DNA of 64,000 nucleotides from the NCBI GenBank assembly GCA_021792365.1, contig JAJYUT010000004.1, positions 434,001 through 498,000 of the forward strand, written 5' to 3'. The position numbers and the translations under genes were made by a program. The DNA is from Pseudomonadota bacterium. Its GTDB lineage: Bacteria; Pseudomonadota; Alphaproteobacteria; Dongiales; Dongiaceae. A model generated the notes under the pieces. The model saw nothing but the letters and a program-made list of their open reading frames with translations, was not told the origin of the DNA and did not search any database. Shown piece after piece: positions 1 through 7,212 of the stretch (position 1 is the first letter of the stretch; each line of letters starts with the position of its first letter).

Positions 1-1460
1 ACGCCGAGCGGAATGCCGATCAGGCACGAGATCGCCGCCGAGATCGCGCAGAGATAGACCGTCGTCATCGCCTTGTCCCACATGCCGACCGCGGCGATGA
101 AGGCGATCAGCGTGCCGCACAGCAAAGCGAGGTTGCGGTCCCGCAGCCGCCAGCCGGCATAGGCCACGATCAGCACCGCGCCCACCCAGGGCAGCGCGAG
201 CAGGGCGGCCTTGACCGGGTTCAGCACGTGCAGGAGCAGCACCGTGCGCACCGCGTCGAAATAGTCGAAGAAGTTGATGTTGATCCACCTGACCAGCGCG
301 TCCCACATCGGCGCGGTGGTGACGGTCATCGTCTCCGGCACGCCTGCAAAGAACGGCAGGACGCGGCCGAGCAGCGTGGTCGCAACCAGCACGGCAATGC
401 CGGTCACCAGATAGGGATGCCGCCGGTGGAACGGCAGGCCCGGCCGGTAATGATCGACCTTGGATTCGGCAGCCGCCTGGCTGAGGCGGTCGAGCGCGAT
501 GGCGAGCGCGGTGATCGCAAGGCCCGCTTCCAGCCCTTCGCCGATTTTCTGGCCGCGCAGGGCAAACAACACGTCGTAGCCCAGCCCGTCCGCTCCGACC
601 ATCGAGGCGATGATCACCATGTTGAGGGTCAGCATGATGACCTGGTTGACGCCGACCATCAGGGTGGGCTTGGCGCTGGGCAGCAGGATGCGCCAGAGCA
701 TCTGCGGCCGGGTGCAGCCGGTCATCCGGCCCAGCTCCTGGATCTCCGTCGGCACGCGATGCAGCGCGAGAGTCGTCGCGCGCACCATCGGCGGCATGGC
801 GAAGGCGACGGTGGCGATCAGCGGTGTCACCGGCGTGAAGCCGAACAGAAACAGTGTCGGGATGATGTAGGCAAAGGCCGGGATCGTCTGCATCAGGTCC
901 AGCAGAGGCCGCACGACATAGATGTCGAACTTCAGGTTGCGATAGGCGGCGATCCCGATGACGAGACCCAGCACGACGCCCACCGGCACGCAGACCGCGA
1001 CCAGCGCAAGCGTCAGCATCGCACGGTCCCATTGCCCGAACAGGGCCAGGTAGAAGAAGCAGAAGAAGGCAACCAGCGCCGTGCGCCGCCCGCCGAGAGC
1101 GTGGCCCATCAGCGTGACCGCGGCCAGGATGCCGACCCAGGACAGGCGCGGCAGGCTGACCGCGCCTTCCCCGCTGCCGATCGCGAAGCCCTTGGCGAAC
1201 AGGCCGATCGCGAAATCGAGCGGCACCTGCAGGGCGGCCGAGAGGGCGCGCGTCACCGGCGAGATGTACTTGATGATGGCCTTCGAGAAGGCGGTGATCT
1301 CCTGCGCCACCGGCAGTACCCAGGATTTCGGGTATTCGGCCGCCCAGGACAGCAGGTGGTGGTTCATTCCGAGCGCGAGCGTGCCGAGCAGCAGCGCCGC
1401 CCACAGGATGACCGGCCAGGCGGTGCGCCGCGGCGCAGCGCCGAGCGCGACGTCAGTCAC
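1..1460 (-). CDS. proW: Glycine betaine/proline-type ABC transporter permease, double-domain ProW-like (3' end outside window)
   Basis: Inner-membrane permease of an osmolyte (glycine betaine/proline/choline-type) importer. The frame is open from a GTG at 1460 to the window edge, about 486 codons, so the C-terminus is missing. The translation is rich in membrane segments. It has a typical binding-protein-dependent permease core (QTIPAFAYIIPTLFLFGF, then MVRATTLALHRVP, then NMVIIASMVGADGLGYDVL). After that a second hydrophobic block begins that resembles a repeat of the domain, suggesting the tandem-fused ProW form of roughly 650 residues rather than the single-domain one. The GTG overlaps the TGA of the upstream ATPase gene in a GTGA junction, so translation is probably coupled. 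The family is clear; the exact substrate is inferred from neighbours. Confidence 0.88.
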   Translation of the reverse strand, partial: MTDVALGAAPRRTAWPVILWAALLLGTLALGMNHHLLSWAAEYPKSWVLPVAQEITAFSKAIIKYISPVTRALSAALQVPLDFAIGLFAKGFAIGSGEGAVSLPRLSWVGILAAVTLMGHALGGRRTALVAFFCFFYLALFGQWDRAMLTLALVAVCVPVGVVLGLVIGIAAYRNLKFDIYVVRPLLDLMQTIPAFAYIIPTLFLFGFTPVTPLIATVAFAMPPMVRATTLALHRVPTEIQELGRMTGCTRPQMLWRILLPSAKPTLMVGVNQVIMLTLNMVIIASMVGADGLGYDVLFALRGQKIGEGLEAGLAITALAIALDRLSQAAAESKVDHYRPGLPFHRRHPYLVTGIAVLVATTLLGRVLPFFAGVPETMTVTTAPMWDALVRWININFFDYFDAVRTVLLLHVLNPVKAALLALPWVGAVLIVAYAGWRLRDRNLALLCGTLIAFIAAVGMWDKAMTTVYLCAISAAISCLIGIPLG

Positions 1461-2542
1461 GACGCCGCTCCGTTGCCGCGGCCAAGCAGCATGTCGAGGA
1501 TCGGCCCCGGCGCGATCTCGCCCACCAGGCGGCCCTCGTCATCGATCACGGCGAAGGGCTTGCCGGTCTCGATGATGCGGCCGGCGACCGCGCCGATCTT
1601 GTCGGTGTCGCGCACCTGGCCGATGAGGGTGTGCGCGCTGTCGAGCGGCTGCATCATGCTGCGCACGGACATGACCTTGCTGCGCTGCACATCCCGTGTG
1701 AACTCCGCCACGTAATCCGTCGCGGGATGCAGCACCAGCTCTTCCGGCGTGCCGATCTGGATGACCGCGCCGTCCTTCATGATCGCGATGCGGTCGGCGA
1801 GGCGGATGGCCTCGTCGAAATCATGCGTGATGAAGATGATGGTCTTTTTCAGGACGCCCTGGAGGCGCTGCAGTTCGGTCTGCATCTCGCGCCGGATCAA
1901 GGGATCGAGGGCGGAGAAGGGCTCGTCCAGGAACCACAGCTCCGGCCCGACCGCGAGGGAGCGCGCGATGCCGACACGCTGCTGCTGTCCGCCGGAGAGC
2001 TGGCGCGGGAAGGAGAGCTCCCGGCCCTTGAGCCCCACCAGCTCGATCACTTCGTGCGCACGGGCAAGGCGCTTGGCCTTCGGGATGCCCTGGATGGCGA
2101 GCGGGAAGGCAACGTTGTCGAGCACGCTGAGATGCGGCAGCAGGGCGAAGTTCTGGAACACCATGCCCATCTTGTGCCGGCGGATGTCGATCATCTCGCG
2201 CTCGCCGGCCTTCAGCAGATCGCGTCCCTCGAACACCACTTCGCCGGCGGTCGGTTCAATCAGGCGCGACAGGCATCGCAGCAGGGTGGACTTGCCCGAG
2301 CCGCTAAGGCCCATGACAATGAAGATCTCGCCCTCCGCCACGTCGATGCTGACATCGCGCACCGCGCCAACCAGGCCCGCTGCGGCCAGCGCCTCGGCAT
2401 CGGGCGGCGTGCCGCGGCCGTCCAGGAACGTCTCGGCATTGGGACCGAAGAGCTTCCAGACATGGCGGCAGGACAGTTTCACCGGATGACCGGTGCCGCC
2501 GCGCAAAGTCGATTGTGCCACTGCCATGTCCACCGGCCCCAC
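1457..2542 (-). CDS. proV: Glycine betaine/proline-type ABC transporter ATP-binding protein
   Basis: ATPase that powers the importer formed with the flanking permease and binding protein. In the 361-residue product a Walker A motif (GLSGSGKST) lies near residues 78-86, followed by the Q-loop region, an LSGGQQQRVGIARSL signature, and Walker B with the LDEPFSALDP block. The C-terminal third reads like the CBS-type regulatory tail usual in ProV/OpuAA proteins. A roughly 60-residue stretch before the Walker A motif, with the usual ProV N-terminal extension (KLFGPNAE...), supports ProV over generic ATPases. The start is taken as GTG at 2542 because AGGGG lies about 8 nt upstream; an in-frame ATG at 2527 is the alternative. 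Gene order is binding protein, ATPase, permease. Confidence 0.93.
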   Translation of the reverse strand: MGPVDMAVAQSTLRGGTGHPVKLSCRHVWKLFGPNAETFLDGRGTPPDAEALAAAGLVGAVRDVSIDVAEGEIFIVMGLSGSGKSTLLRCLSRLIEPTAGEVVFEGRDLLKAGEREMIDIRRHKMGMVFQNFALLPHLSVLDNVAFPLAIQGIPKAKRLARAHEVIELVGLKGRELSFPRQLSGGQQQRVGIARSLAVGPELWFLDEPFSALDPLIRREMQTELQRLQGVLKKTIIFITHDFDEAIRLADRIAIMKDGAVIQIGTPEELVLHPATDYVAEFTRDVQRSKVMSVRSMMQPLDSAHTLIGQVRDTDKIGAVAGRIIETGKPFAVIDDEGRLVGEIAPGPILDMLLGRGNGAAS

Positions 2543-2578
2543 CGCCTTTTCCCCTGGCCAGTTTGTCTTTAATGAAAC

Positions 2579-2607
2579 GGGCCGGCAAGCGCTGCACTTG
2601 CCGGCCC
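2579..2607 (-). terminator. Intercistronic hairpin between proX and proV
   Basis: A perfect 11-bp stem (GGGCCGGCAAG pairing with CTTGCCGGCCC) encloses a 7-nt loop. It lies 28 nt after the stop of the binding-protein gene and 36 nt before the ATPase start. In the direction of transcription it is followed by GTTTCATT, not a proper uridine run. It is therefore better read as an mRNA-stabilising or partial-termination element, which would keep binding-protein levels above those of the membrane subunits, than as a full terminator. The stem is seen directly; the role is inferred. Confidence 0.65.
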
Positions 2608-2635
2608 TTCGCGTGCCGCTATCGGCTGGGCGTTG

Positions 2636-3604
2636 CTATTCGCTCGCCCACTTCTTGATCTTCTCCTGGTTGGCCGCAACCCATGCGTTCGCCACCTCTT
2701 CCAGGCTCTTGCCATCCAGGTCGACCTGCGAGATCAGCGCATTCATCTCTGCCGCTTCGAACTGGTAATTCTTTGCGATCCGATGGGCCGTCGGCCACTT
2801 GTCCTTCATGCCGGCCCAGGCGTATTTCCAGATCTCTCCGAACGGCTTTCCACAATCATAAGCCATATCGGGATTGCCGCCCCATTTCGGGTCGTTGTAG
2901 CAGTCGGAGGTATATTCCGGGAATTCGACCCACTCGCCCTCGTATTTGGCGACCGCCCAATGCGGCGAATAGATCCACAACAGGATCGGCGCCTTGCGCT
3001 GATAGGCGGATTCCAGCTCGGCGAACATGTTGGCATCGGTGCCGGCATGCACGACTTCGTAGTTGAGACCCAGCGCTTCGACCCGCTCATCGTCATAGCC
3101 GCCCCAGGTCACGGGCCCGCCGAGATACCGGCCTTTCGGCGCGGTTTCCGGCGTCGAGAACGCTTCCGCACAATCGTTGAGCGCCTTCCAGTCGGGCAGG
3201 CCGGGGCACTTCTCCTTCATGTAGAGCGGATACCACCATTCCTCCTTGGCCTTGGGGCCAAGCGGTCCGAGGCGCTCGACGGTGCCGGTCTTGTCGGCCT
3301 CCGCCATAGCTTCGTTGGCGGTGGTGTCCCAGTATTCCAGGCCCAAGGTCAGGTCGCCGGTCGGAATGCCGGCTGTCACGCTCGCAAGATAGTCGGCGTT
3401 CACGATCTCGACGTTGTAGCCCTGCTGCTTGAGGATGGTCTCCATGATCTTGGTGTTGAGGACCGCGCTGGTCCAATCGAAGTTCGCGATCTTGATCGGG
3501 TCGGTGCTTTCGGGAACCTGCGCGACGGCGGGAGCCGCCATCGCAATCAGGGCCAGCGAGGCCAAGCCCGCCAGCTTGCCGCCTCCCAGGTACGCTTTGC
3601 GCAT
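2636..3604 (-). CDS. proX: Glycine betaine/proline-type ABC transporter substrate-binding protein
   Basis: Periplasmic binding protein of the OpuAC/ProX family, 322 residues. Residues 1-28 form a signal peptide with a hydrophobic core (LASLALIAMA) and an Ala-x-Ala-type end (APAVAQ). The mature part has the family pattern IKIANFDWTSA, ILKQQGYNVEIV, and a C-terminal helix region (LISQVDLDGKSLEEVANAWVA). Many Trp and Tyr residues (EEWWYPLY, WIYSPHW, PKWGG) fit an aromatic cage for a quaternary or methylated amine, as known for this family. The start is ATG at 3604 with GGAGG about 5 nt upstream. It is the first gene of the minus-strand transporter unit and diverges from the demethylase genes, which suggests that uptake and breakdown of the same compound are linked. 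Confidence 0.92.
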   Translation of the reverse strand: MRKAYLGGGKLAGLASLALIAMAAPAVAQVPESTDPIKIANFDWTSAVLNTKIMETILKQQGYNVEIVNADYLASVTAGIPTGDLTLGLEYWDTTANEAMAEADKTGTVERLGPLGPKAKEEWWYPLYMKEKCPGLPDWKALNDCAEAFSTPETAPKGRYLGGPVTWGGYDDERVEALGLNYEVVHAGTDANMFAELESAYQRKAPILLWIYSPHWAVAKYEGEWVEFPEYTSDCYNDPKWGGNPDMAYDCGKPFGEIWKYAWAGMKDKWPTAHRIAKNYQFEAAEMNALISQVDLDGKSLEEVANAWVAANQEKIKKWASE

Positions 3605-3687
3605 CTATGCCTCCACTGTCTTCGGGCCGAGCTTCGCCCTTTGCTGATTGATCGCTCGACCCGAAGTCCAACATGGAAAACGGGGTG

Positions 3688-3699
3688 TTCGCAAGCGAA
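3688..3699. promoter_or_regulatory. Inverted repeat in the divergent promoter region (possible operator)
   Basis: TTCGC-AA-GCGAA, a perfect dyad with 5-bp arms and a 2-nt spacer. It sits in the 202-nt space between the divergent binding-protein gene (starting at 3604) and the first demethylase gene (starting at 3807). The position suits an operator that controls both directions, but the dyad is short and no regulator gene is next to it. I could not pick out convincing -35/-10 pairs here. Confidence 0.3.
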
Positions 3700-3806
3700 A
3701 TGTTAATATCTTGTGGCTGCTCTTGGCAGCTTGTTGGCTTTGGTGCTGGAATTTTTCTGAGTCGTGTGGTTTCGTGACGCCAAAAGTGCCCAGGGAGCCA
3801 TTTGAA

Positions 3807-6239
3807 GTGTCAGACGCGACGATCGCCACACGCCATGCCGAGATCCTGATCCTGGGCGGGGGCATTCTCGGCTGCTCCATCGCGTATCACCTGACGGGCG
3901 CCGGCAAGCGCGACGTCGTCATCCTGGAAAAGAGCGGCCTGACGCACGGCGCGACCTGGCACGCCGCCGGCCTCGTCGGGCAGTTGCGCTCCTCGCGCAA
4001 CACGACGCGCATGCTGAGATTCTCGGTCGAGCTCTATGACCGGCTGGAAGCGGAAACCGCCCAGGCGATCGACTGGAAGAAATATGGCTCGCTGCGCCTC
4101 GCCTGCTCCGAGCAGCGCGAGATGGAGAACCGCCGCCTCATGACCATGGCGAAGAGCTTCGGTCTCGACATGCAGTGGCTCTCGCCCCAGCAGTCACAGG
4201 AGCTGTTTCCGCTGATGAGCACGGAGGACGTGCGCTCCGCGATCTACATTCCGAGCGACGGCTATATCGATCCCGCGAGCGTTGCGCAGGCGCTGGCGAA
4301 AGGCGCGAAGGACCGCGGCGCAAAGATCGTCGTCGGCGAGCGAGCGCTTGGCTTCAAGGTCGATAATGATCGTGTGACGCGGGTCGAGACCGACAAGGGC
4401 GCCTGGACTTGCGACCTGCTGGTCAATGCCTGCGGCATGTGGGGGCACGAGGTGGGCAAGCTCGCCGGCGTGCGCGTGCCGTCCTTCGCGGTGGAGCATC
4501 AATATCTCATCACCGACCCCATCCCTGATGCGCCCAAACGCATGCCGACCATGCGCGACCCCGACCATCTGGTCTATTACAAGCCGGAGGTGCGCGGGCT
4601 GGTGGTCGGCGGGTACGAGCCGGACACGCTGCCCTTCGCGCCCGACGGCATTCCGCGCGAGTTCGCGCAGGAGCTGCTGCCCGGCAACTTCGATCGCTTC
4701 GAGCAACTGGCGAAGCTCGCGGCCAAGCGCACGCCCGTCATCAATCAGGTCGGCGTGCGGCAATTGCTGAACGGCCCGATTCCCTATTCGGCGGACGGCG
4801 ATTTCGTCATGGGCAAGGCGCCGGAACTCGCCAACTATTTCGTCTGCGCGGGCTTTCTCTACGGCATCGCGGCGGGCGGCGGCGCCGGGCGGATGATGGC
4901 CGAGTGGATCCTGGATGGCCGGCCCAGCCTCAATCTTTGGCCGCTGGACATCCGGCGCTTCTCCTTCCACCACGCGACGCGGCACTTCATGTATGCACGC
5001 GCGGTGGAGCTCTACGGCGGCCACTACAAGTTCGCCTTTCCCGCCAAGGAGCACGAGACCCAGCGCGGCATCCGCCGCTCGCCGCTCTATGAAGCGCTGA
5101 AGGCGCGGGGCGGCGTGTTCGGCTCGCGCGGCGGCTGGGAGCGGCCGAACTGGTTCGCGCCGCAGGGCATGGAGCCGAAGGACAAGCCGGACTTCGACCG
5201 CGCCAGGACCAACTGGTTCAATCATGTCGGCGAGGAGCACAAGGCGGTTCGCGAGCGCGTGGCGCTCATCGACCAGAGCTCCTTCTCCAAATTCGAGCTG
5301 ATCGGGCCGGGCGTGGTTCCTTTCCTGCAGCGCATCGCCGTTTCCAACATGGATAGACCGGTCGGCAGCGTCATCTATACCCAGCTATGCAACGAGCGCG
5401 GCGGCATCGAATGCGACCTCACCTTCACGCGCCTGGCGGAAGATCGCTACTATTTCGTGACCGGCGCGGCCTTCGGCAGGCATGATGCGCACTGGATCGA
5501 AAGCCAGATGCGCAAGGACGGCTCGGTGCAACTGGTCGACGTGACCTCAGCGCGCGCGGTGATCAATCTCTGCGGCCCGAAGGCGCGCGCGGTCCTTGAG
5601 CAGGTTGCGGAGGAGGATGTCTCCAACGCTGCCTTCCCGTTCGCAACCATGCGCGAGATCACGGTCGGCGCGGCGCCGGTGCGGGCCATCCGCATCGGCT
5701 ATGTCGGGGAGCTTGGTTGGGAGCTGCACGTGCCGACGGAATACGCCGCGCATGTGTACGAAATGCTGCGCGAGGCGGGGGCACCGCACGGCATCGCCGA
5801 TGCCGGCTATCGCGCAATTGATTCCCTGCGCATGGAAAAGAACTACCTCTATTGGTCCAGCGACATCACGCCGGATTACACGCCGCTGGAGGCCGGGCTC
5901 GGCTTCCGCGTCAATTTCAACAAAGGCGATTTCATCGGCCGCGCCGCGCTGCTGAAGCAGCGGGACGAGGGCGTGAAGCAGCGCCTGGTCACCTTCCTGC
6001 TCGACGAATACCTGCCGCTCTACGGCAGCGAGGCGGTCATGGTGGAGGGCAAGGTCGTCGGTGTGACCACCGGCGGCAATTTCGGCTACACCTTGGGCAA
6101 GGCCATCGGCTACGGCTACCTGCCGGTGGACCTGGTCGCCCGCGGCGAGGTGGAGATCGAGGCATTCGGGCGGGTTGCCAAGGCGCGGATCGCGACCAGG
6201 GCCGCCTATGACCCCGAGAATCTGCGGCTGAAAGCGTGA
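3807..6239 (+). CDS. FAD-dependent demethylase, dimethylglycine/sarcosine dehydrogenase type (FAD domain plus GcvT domain), paralogue 1
   Basis: Predicted to oxidise an N-methyl group of a methylated glycine-like substrate and pass the one-carbon unit to tetrahydrofolate. The 810-residue product starts with a dinucleotide-binding GGGILG (17-22). The ATWHAAGL motif follows, whose His52 corresponds to the histidine that binds FAD covalently in dimethylglycine dehydrogenase. The C-terminal half is a GcvT aminomethyltransferase fold, seen from NERGGIECDLTFTRL, YVGELGWELHVP and GYRAIDSLRMEKNYLYWSSD. The open frame extends back to 3648, but that extension is unlike the family. GTG 3807 has AGGGAG 9 nt upstream and gives the usual length of about 810. 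It is the first of three such paralogues; the exact substrate is unknown. Confidence 0.88.
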   Translation: MSDATIATRHAEILILGGGILGCSIAYHLTGAGKRDVVILEKSGLTHGATWHAAGLVGQLRSSRNTTRMLRFSVELYDRLEAETAQAIDWKKYGSLRLACSEQREMENRRLMTMAKSFGLDMQWLSPQQSQELFPLMSTEDVRSAIYIPSDGYIDPASVAQALAKGAKDRGAKIVVGERALGFKVDNDRVTRVETDKGAWTCDLLVNACGMWGHEVGKLAGVRVPSFAVEHQYLITDPIPDAPKRMPTMRDPDHLVYYKPEVRGLVVGGYEPDTLPFAPDGIPREFAQELLPGNFDRFEQLAKLAAKRTPVINQVGVRQLLNGPIPYSADGDFVMGKAPELANYFVCAGFLYGIAAGGGAGRMMAEWILDGRPSLNLWPLDIRRFSFHHATRHFMYARAVELYGGHYKFAFPAKEHETQRGIRRSPLYEALKARGGVFGSRGGWERPNWFAPQGMEPKDKPDFDRARTNWFNHVGEEHKAVRERVALIDQSSFSKFELIGPGVVPFLQRIAVSNMDRPVGSVIYTQLCNERGGIECDLTFTRLAEDRYYFVTGAAFGRHDAHWIESQMRKDGSVQLVDVTSARAVINLCGPKARAVLEQVAEEDVSNAAFPFATMREITVGAAPVRAIRIGYVGELGWELHVPTEYAAHVYEMLREAGAPHGIADAGYRAIDSLRMEKNYLYWSSDITPDYTPLEAGLGFRVNFNKGDFIGRAALLKQRDEGVKQRLVTFLLDEYLPLYGSEAVMVEGKVVGVTTGGNFGYTLGKAIGYGYLPVDLVARGEVEIEAFGRVAKARIATRAAYDPENLRLKA

Positions 6240-6249
6240 GGCGGGCGAC

Positions 6250-7182
6250 ATGAGCGCAGACATCGATCGCATTGACGTGTTGACCGCGATGCGCGGCTTC
6301 GATCTGTTCAGGGACGTGCCGGAGAACGCGATCAAGCTGGAGCGGCTGGGCGGACTGACCAACCGCAATTTCCGCATCGACTCGCCGCTCGGCCGCCACG
6401 TCCTGCGAATCCCCGGCGCCGGGACCAGCGAATATATCAGCCGCAGCAACGAGGCCCACGCCGCCAGATCGGCCGCGCAGGTGGGCGTGAATGCGCAGGT
6501 CATGCATTTCGACGAGGCGACCGGCGTGATGCTGTGCCGCTTCATCGACGGCGGACTCACCATGAGCGCCGAGCGCTTCAAGGATATCGGCTCCGTTCAA
6601 CGCTCCGCTTTGGCGCTGCGGCGCGTGCATGAGCAGGCGGCGCCGTTCCTCAACCGGTTCGATCTGTTCCAGATGATCGACGAGTATCTGGACGTGCTCG
6701 CCAGGAAGGGCGCGCCGCTGCCTGACGGCTACCATGACGTGAAGCGCGAGGCCGAAGCGGTGCGCGCGGCCCTCGGCGCGCGGCCCTTGCCGATCAAGCC
6801 CTGCCACTGCGATCCGCTGGCGGAGAACTTCCTCGATACCGGCGATCGGGTCTATGTCATCGACTGGGAATATGCCGGCAACAACGATCCGATGTGGGAT
6901 CTGGGCGATGTTTCGGTCGAGGCCGCATTCGGCCCTGAGCAGGATGAGGCGCTGCTGGAGGCCTATTTCGGCGGCAAGCCTCCGCCGGCGGATCTTGGCC
7001 GGATGGTTCTCTACAAGGCGATGTGCGACCTGCTCTGGACGCTCTGGGGCATCATCCAGCATGTGAACCAGAATCCCGCCGACGATTTCTGGGCCTATGC
7101 CATCAACCGCTTCGAACGCTGCAAGACGCTGATGGGCAGCGCCGAATTCGGCAAGCATCTGCAGGCCGTCAGGAACGGCTAG
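6250..7182 (+). CDS. Choline/ethanolamine kinase-like phosphotransferase (APH family)
   Basis: A 310-residue kinase of the aminoglycoside phosphotransferase/choline kinase fold. The N-lobe begins with LGGLTNRNFRID, the usual glycine-rich loop of LicA/choline kinases. The catalytic loop is CHCDPLAENFL, with His186, Asp188 and Asn193 as the Brenner-type HxDxxxxN residues. The metal-binding aspartate is Asp205 in VIDWEYAGNNDPMWDLGD. The N-N-D-P-M-W-D-L pattern after it is characteristic of choline kinases rather than antibiotic resistance enzymes. It begins 10 nt after the first demethylase gene and precedes the second by about 30 nt, so it is probably co-transcribed with both. Likely role: phosphorylation of choline, ethanolamine or a related amino-alcohol; the substrate is inferred. 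Confidence 0.82.
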   Translation: MSADIDRIDVLTAMRGFDLFRDVPENAIKLERLGGLTNRNFRIDSPLGRHVLRIPGAGTSEYISRSNEAHAARSAAQVGVNAQVMHFDEATGVMLCRFIDGGLTMSAERFKDIGSVQRSALALRRVHEQAAPFLNRFDLFQMIDEYLDVLARKGAPLPDGYHDVKREAEAVRAALGARPLPIKPCHCDPLAENFLDTGDRVYVIDWEYAGNNDPMWDLGDVSVEAAFGPEQDEALLEAYFGGKPPPADLGRMVLYKAMCDLLWTLWGIIQHVNQNPADDFWAYAINRFERCKTLMGSAEFGKHLQAVRNG

Positions 7183-7212
7183 ACCTTTCATCGGAAAGAT
7201 CAGGTTCCATCC

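Noticed and set aside
3648-3806. Hydrophobic N-terminal extension (membrane anchor) on the first demethylase
   Set aside because: The extension is not family-like and lies in the divergent promoter region. GTG 3807 has a good ribosome binding site and gives normal length.
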